This document shows positions 62,456-64,000 of a stretch of 64,000 bases of DNA, in pieces. The first letter of the stretch is position 1. Each line of letters begins with the position of its first letter. The notes beneath the pieces are model-generated. The model did no database searches, was not told where the DNA came from, and saw only the letters and a program-made list of their open reading frames with translations. The DNA comes from Planctomycetaceae bacterium. Its GTDB lineage: Bacteria > Planctomycetota > Planctomycetia > Planctomycetales > Planctomycetaceae. The stretch spans positions 1 to 64,000 of the forward strand of contig JAEUII010000123.1 in the NCBI GenBank assembly GCA_016795145.1, read 5' to 3'. The position numbers and the translations under genes were made by a program.

Positions 62456-64000
62456 GTGCAATCGTGTTATCACCAATCCATCAGTTGATACCCACAGACG
62501 CTGACAAGTCAGACGCATTCCGGTTCCGTTGTGCGGCTTTCGGACCCGTAGCGCGAACCACTTTGATCCTGGCAGCAATGCTGGCACTGCCTCAGATCGG
62601 GTTTGCTCAGATCGCGGAAAAAGTCCGGGTCGTTGAAACCATCTGGGGGTTCGACGGGCGCACGATGCAGGGGGAGTTTCAGCCTCTTTCCATCCTACTG
62701 GACAACCTGTCGGATCAGACGATCGATGGCACGGTTGAACTTCGCAGCAACTCCGGACTTGTTCGTCGTGTCGGTGGAGTCATGCAGCAGCCGGTGTTCC
62801 TTGGACCGAATTCGCGACGATGGGTGCAGTTCTATCCTTACATCTTCGGGCAAATGGTATCCTGGGACCTGGAACTGAAAACGGATTCTGAAACAGTCAA
62901 ATTCGATGCGATCGACCAGTCTCGTCTGATTGCCGACAGTCAAAGTGAAGAAGAGAAAGAGTACACGTATCGGGCAACCGTCATTCTGGATCCACCTGGG
63001 ATGCTGCAAAGATCGCCGACGACGATCAAGCACCTTCCTTCCGAGATTTTTCCTCCGTACAGCACAGCAACACACGGCCTGCACGCCGTTTTCCTTGATC
63101 ATGTTCCAGACTGGGACGAACCTCGTCAGGCCGCACTGCTCGGCTGGCTGCAGTCCGGCGGGCAGTTGCATCTGCTGCAGGATCAGAATCGCCAAACGCT
63201 GCGATTCTCGGGTATCCTCGCGCCCCTTAACGAACCATTCCCGGAATTCTCAGTCGAAGCTGGTACAGTCGTACGGCATGAATACCAGCGAGCTGATCTG
63301 ACGAAGGAGACCGTCAATTCCATTTCGCGAATTCGCAAGAAGCCAGCAGTCGCCGACGAAGAGAGCAAGAAGGCCTTTTCCGGAGGAGGCTCCGGGCTAT
63401 CGTGGGATGAGGTCATTCTGAATGATGACGACCTCTTTTACAGCCTTCGAAAGCTGACAGAACCGGAACACGCATGGGCTTTGATCCTGCTGCTCTCACT
63501 GCTGTACGTCGGACTTCTCTTTCCAGGCGCGTGGGTGTTTTCACAAAAGAAACGTCACAACTATCTGATTCCCTATGCGGCCATTCTGGGAGCTGTTGCG
63601 GTCTTTAGCCTGCTCTTCCTGTTTGTGGGCCAGCGCGGCTACAACGAAGAGGCCAGCGTCAGAACACTGGCGATTGCGGTTGGCCAGGACAAGACTCACT
63701 GGAGCTGCCTGGAGTTCACTCACCTGTTTGTCACTCAGGGCGGCGATTACCATGTGAACTCAAAGAACCAGCAGGCGTTGCTGGCGTCCGGTTCCAGTGA
63801 TGAAGCAACAGACTCGACTTCGACGCATGGGGACACCGCAACTTTCGACAGTCTGATGCCGCCATTCAGCAGTCAGCCAGTCATCAGTCGGCGAAGATTG
63901 GAAACACCCGACTGGGAGATTAAAGTCAAATCCTTCTCGGCCACGGCGTCCGACCTGACAGCCTTGCAGTTAACCTGCAATGAGAAATTTCCAAGTGATG
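62452..64000 (+). CDS. Exported membrane-anchored protein, C-terminus cut by the window end
   Basis: At least 516 residues; the frame is open at 64000. After a 35-residue leader, a signal-like helix TTLILAAMLALPQIGFAQ is followed by an extracellular beta-rich part (MQGEFQPLSILLDNL). The unit HAVFLDHVP...WLQSGGQLHLLQD (about 205-245) resembles the GATase-like piece of the protein at 57193. Membrane helices follow at about 340-360 (ALILLLSLLYVGLLFPGAWVF) and about 372-392 (PYAAILGAVAVFSLLFLF). Order and spacing match the 57193 protein, so they are likely paralogues flanking the ABC pair. ATG at 62452 overlaps the permease stop. Confidence 0.75.
   Translation, partial: MSAIVLSPIHQLIPTDADKSDAFRFRCAAFGPVARTTLILAAMLALPQIGFAQIAEKVRVVETIWGFDGRTMQGEFQPLSILLDNLSDQTIDGTVELRSNSGLVRRVGGVMQQPVFLGPNSRRWVQFYPYIFGQMVSWDLELKTDSETVKFDAIDQSRLIADSQSEEEKEYTYRATVILDPPGMLQRSPTTIKHLPSEIFPPYSTATHGLHAVFLDHVPDWDEPRQAALLGWLQSGGQLHLLQDQNRQTLRFSGILAPLNEPFPEFSVEAGTVVRHEYQRADLTKETVNSISRIRKKPAVADEESKKAFSGGGSGLSWDEVILNDDDLFYSLRKLTEPEHAWALILLLSLLYVGLLFPGAWVFSQKKRHNYLIPYAAILGAVAVFSLLFLFVGQRGYNEEASVRTLAIAVGQDKTHWSCLEFTHLFVTQGGDYHVNSKNQQALLASGSSDEATDSTSTHGDTATFDSLMPPFSSQPVISRRRLETPDWEIKVKSFSATASDLTALQLTCNEKFPSD

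Overview
The window reads as chromosomal DNA of a planctomycete, most likely a marine or freshwater Planctomycetaceae/Planctomycetales member. This rests on family content: two stand-alone Tat-exported DUF1501 proteins, a sulfatase, a Tat-exported Gfo/Idh/MocA oxidoreductase, a PQQ-like beta-propeller protein, a 5,332-residue surface protein with the LExRxLLA-type N-terminus typical of planctomycete extracellular proteins, and several intergenic palindromic repeats. I cannot name the species. No rRNA, tRNA, CRISPR array, prophage or complete insertion sequence was seen.

Layout. 1-159 is the end of a sigma-70 factor gene followed by a clean terminator. 332-2307 holds three unrecognised minus-strand genes. 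2581-6250 is a minus-strand catabolic cluster (malate/lactate-type dehydrogenase, FGGY sugar kinase, M14/AspA-like deacylase) broken by palindromic repeats; another repeat-like element lies at 6401-6591. 6719-11709 carries a fused membrane/spermidine-synthase-like protein, a NagD-like phosphatase and a DUF1501 protein. 12087-15283 is a three-gene plus-strand operon of exported cysteine-motif proteins, two of them paralogues related to DUF3299, closed by a strong terminator. 15409-17188 holds metF and purU. 17358-33356 is one giant gene for a modular surface protein with a metzincin protease site. 33848-47879 is mixed: DUF1501, TspO-like, Pr6Pr plus PPK2, two outer-membrane-barrel-like proteins, a GlmU-like uridylyltransferase, sulfatase, oxidoreductase, PQQ propeller and a membrane protein with a histidine-rich tail.

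The most system-like part is 48131-64000. It is one co-directional run: ABC ATPase, NHL-propeller lipoprotein, membrane VWA protein, MoxR AAA+ ATPase, DUF58 protein, BatA-like VWA protein, an exported protein with C-terminal membrane segments, a second ABC ATPase, an ABC-2 permease, and a second exported protein of the same build that runs off the window. Most junctions are 4-nt ATGA overlaps. It joins a MoxR/DUF58/VWA chaperone-like module to a GldA/GldF-like ABC exporter, and four of its proteins may carry a glutamine-amidotransferase-like element. I propose it works as one envelope-associated machine of unknown substrate. That is inference from gene order and domain content.
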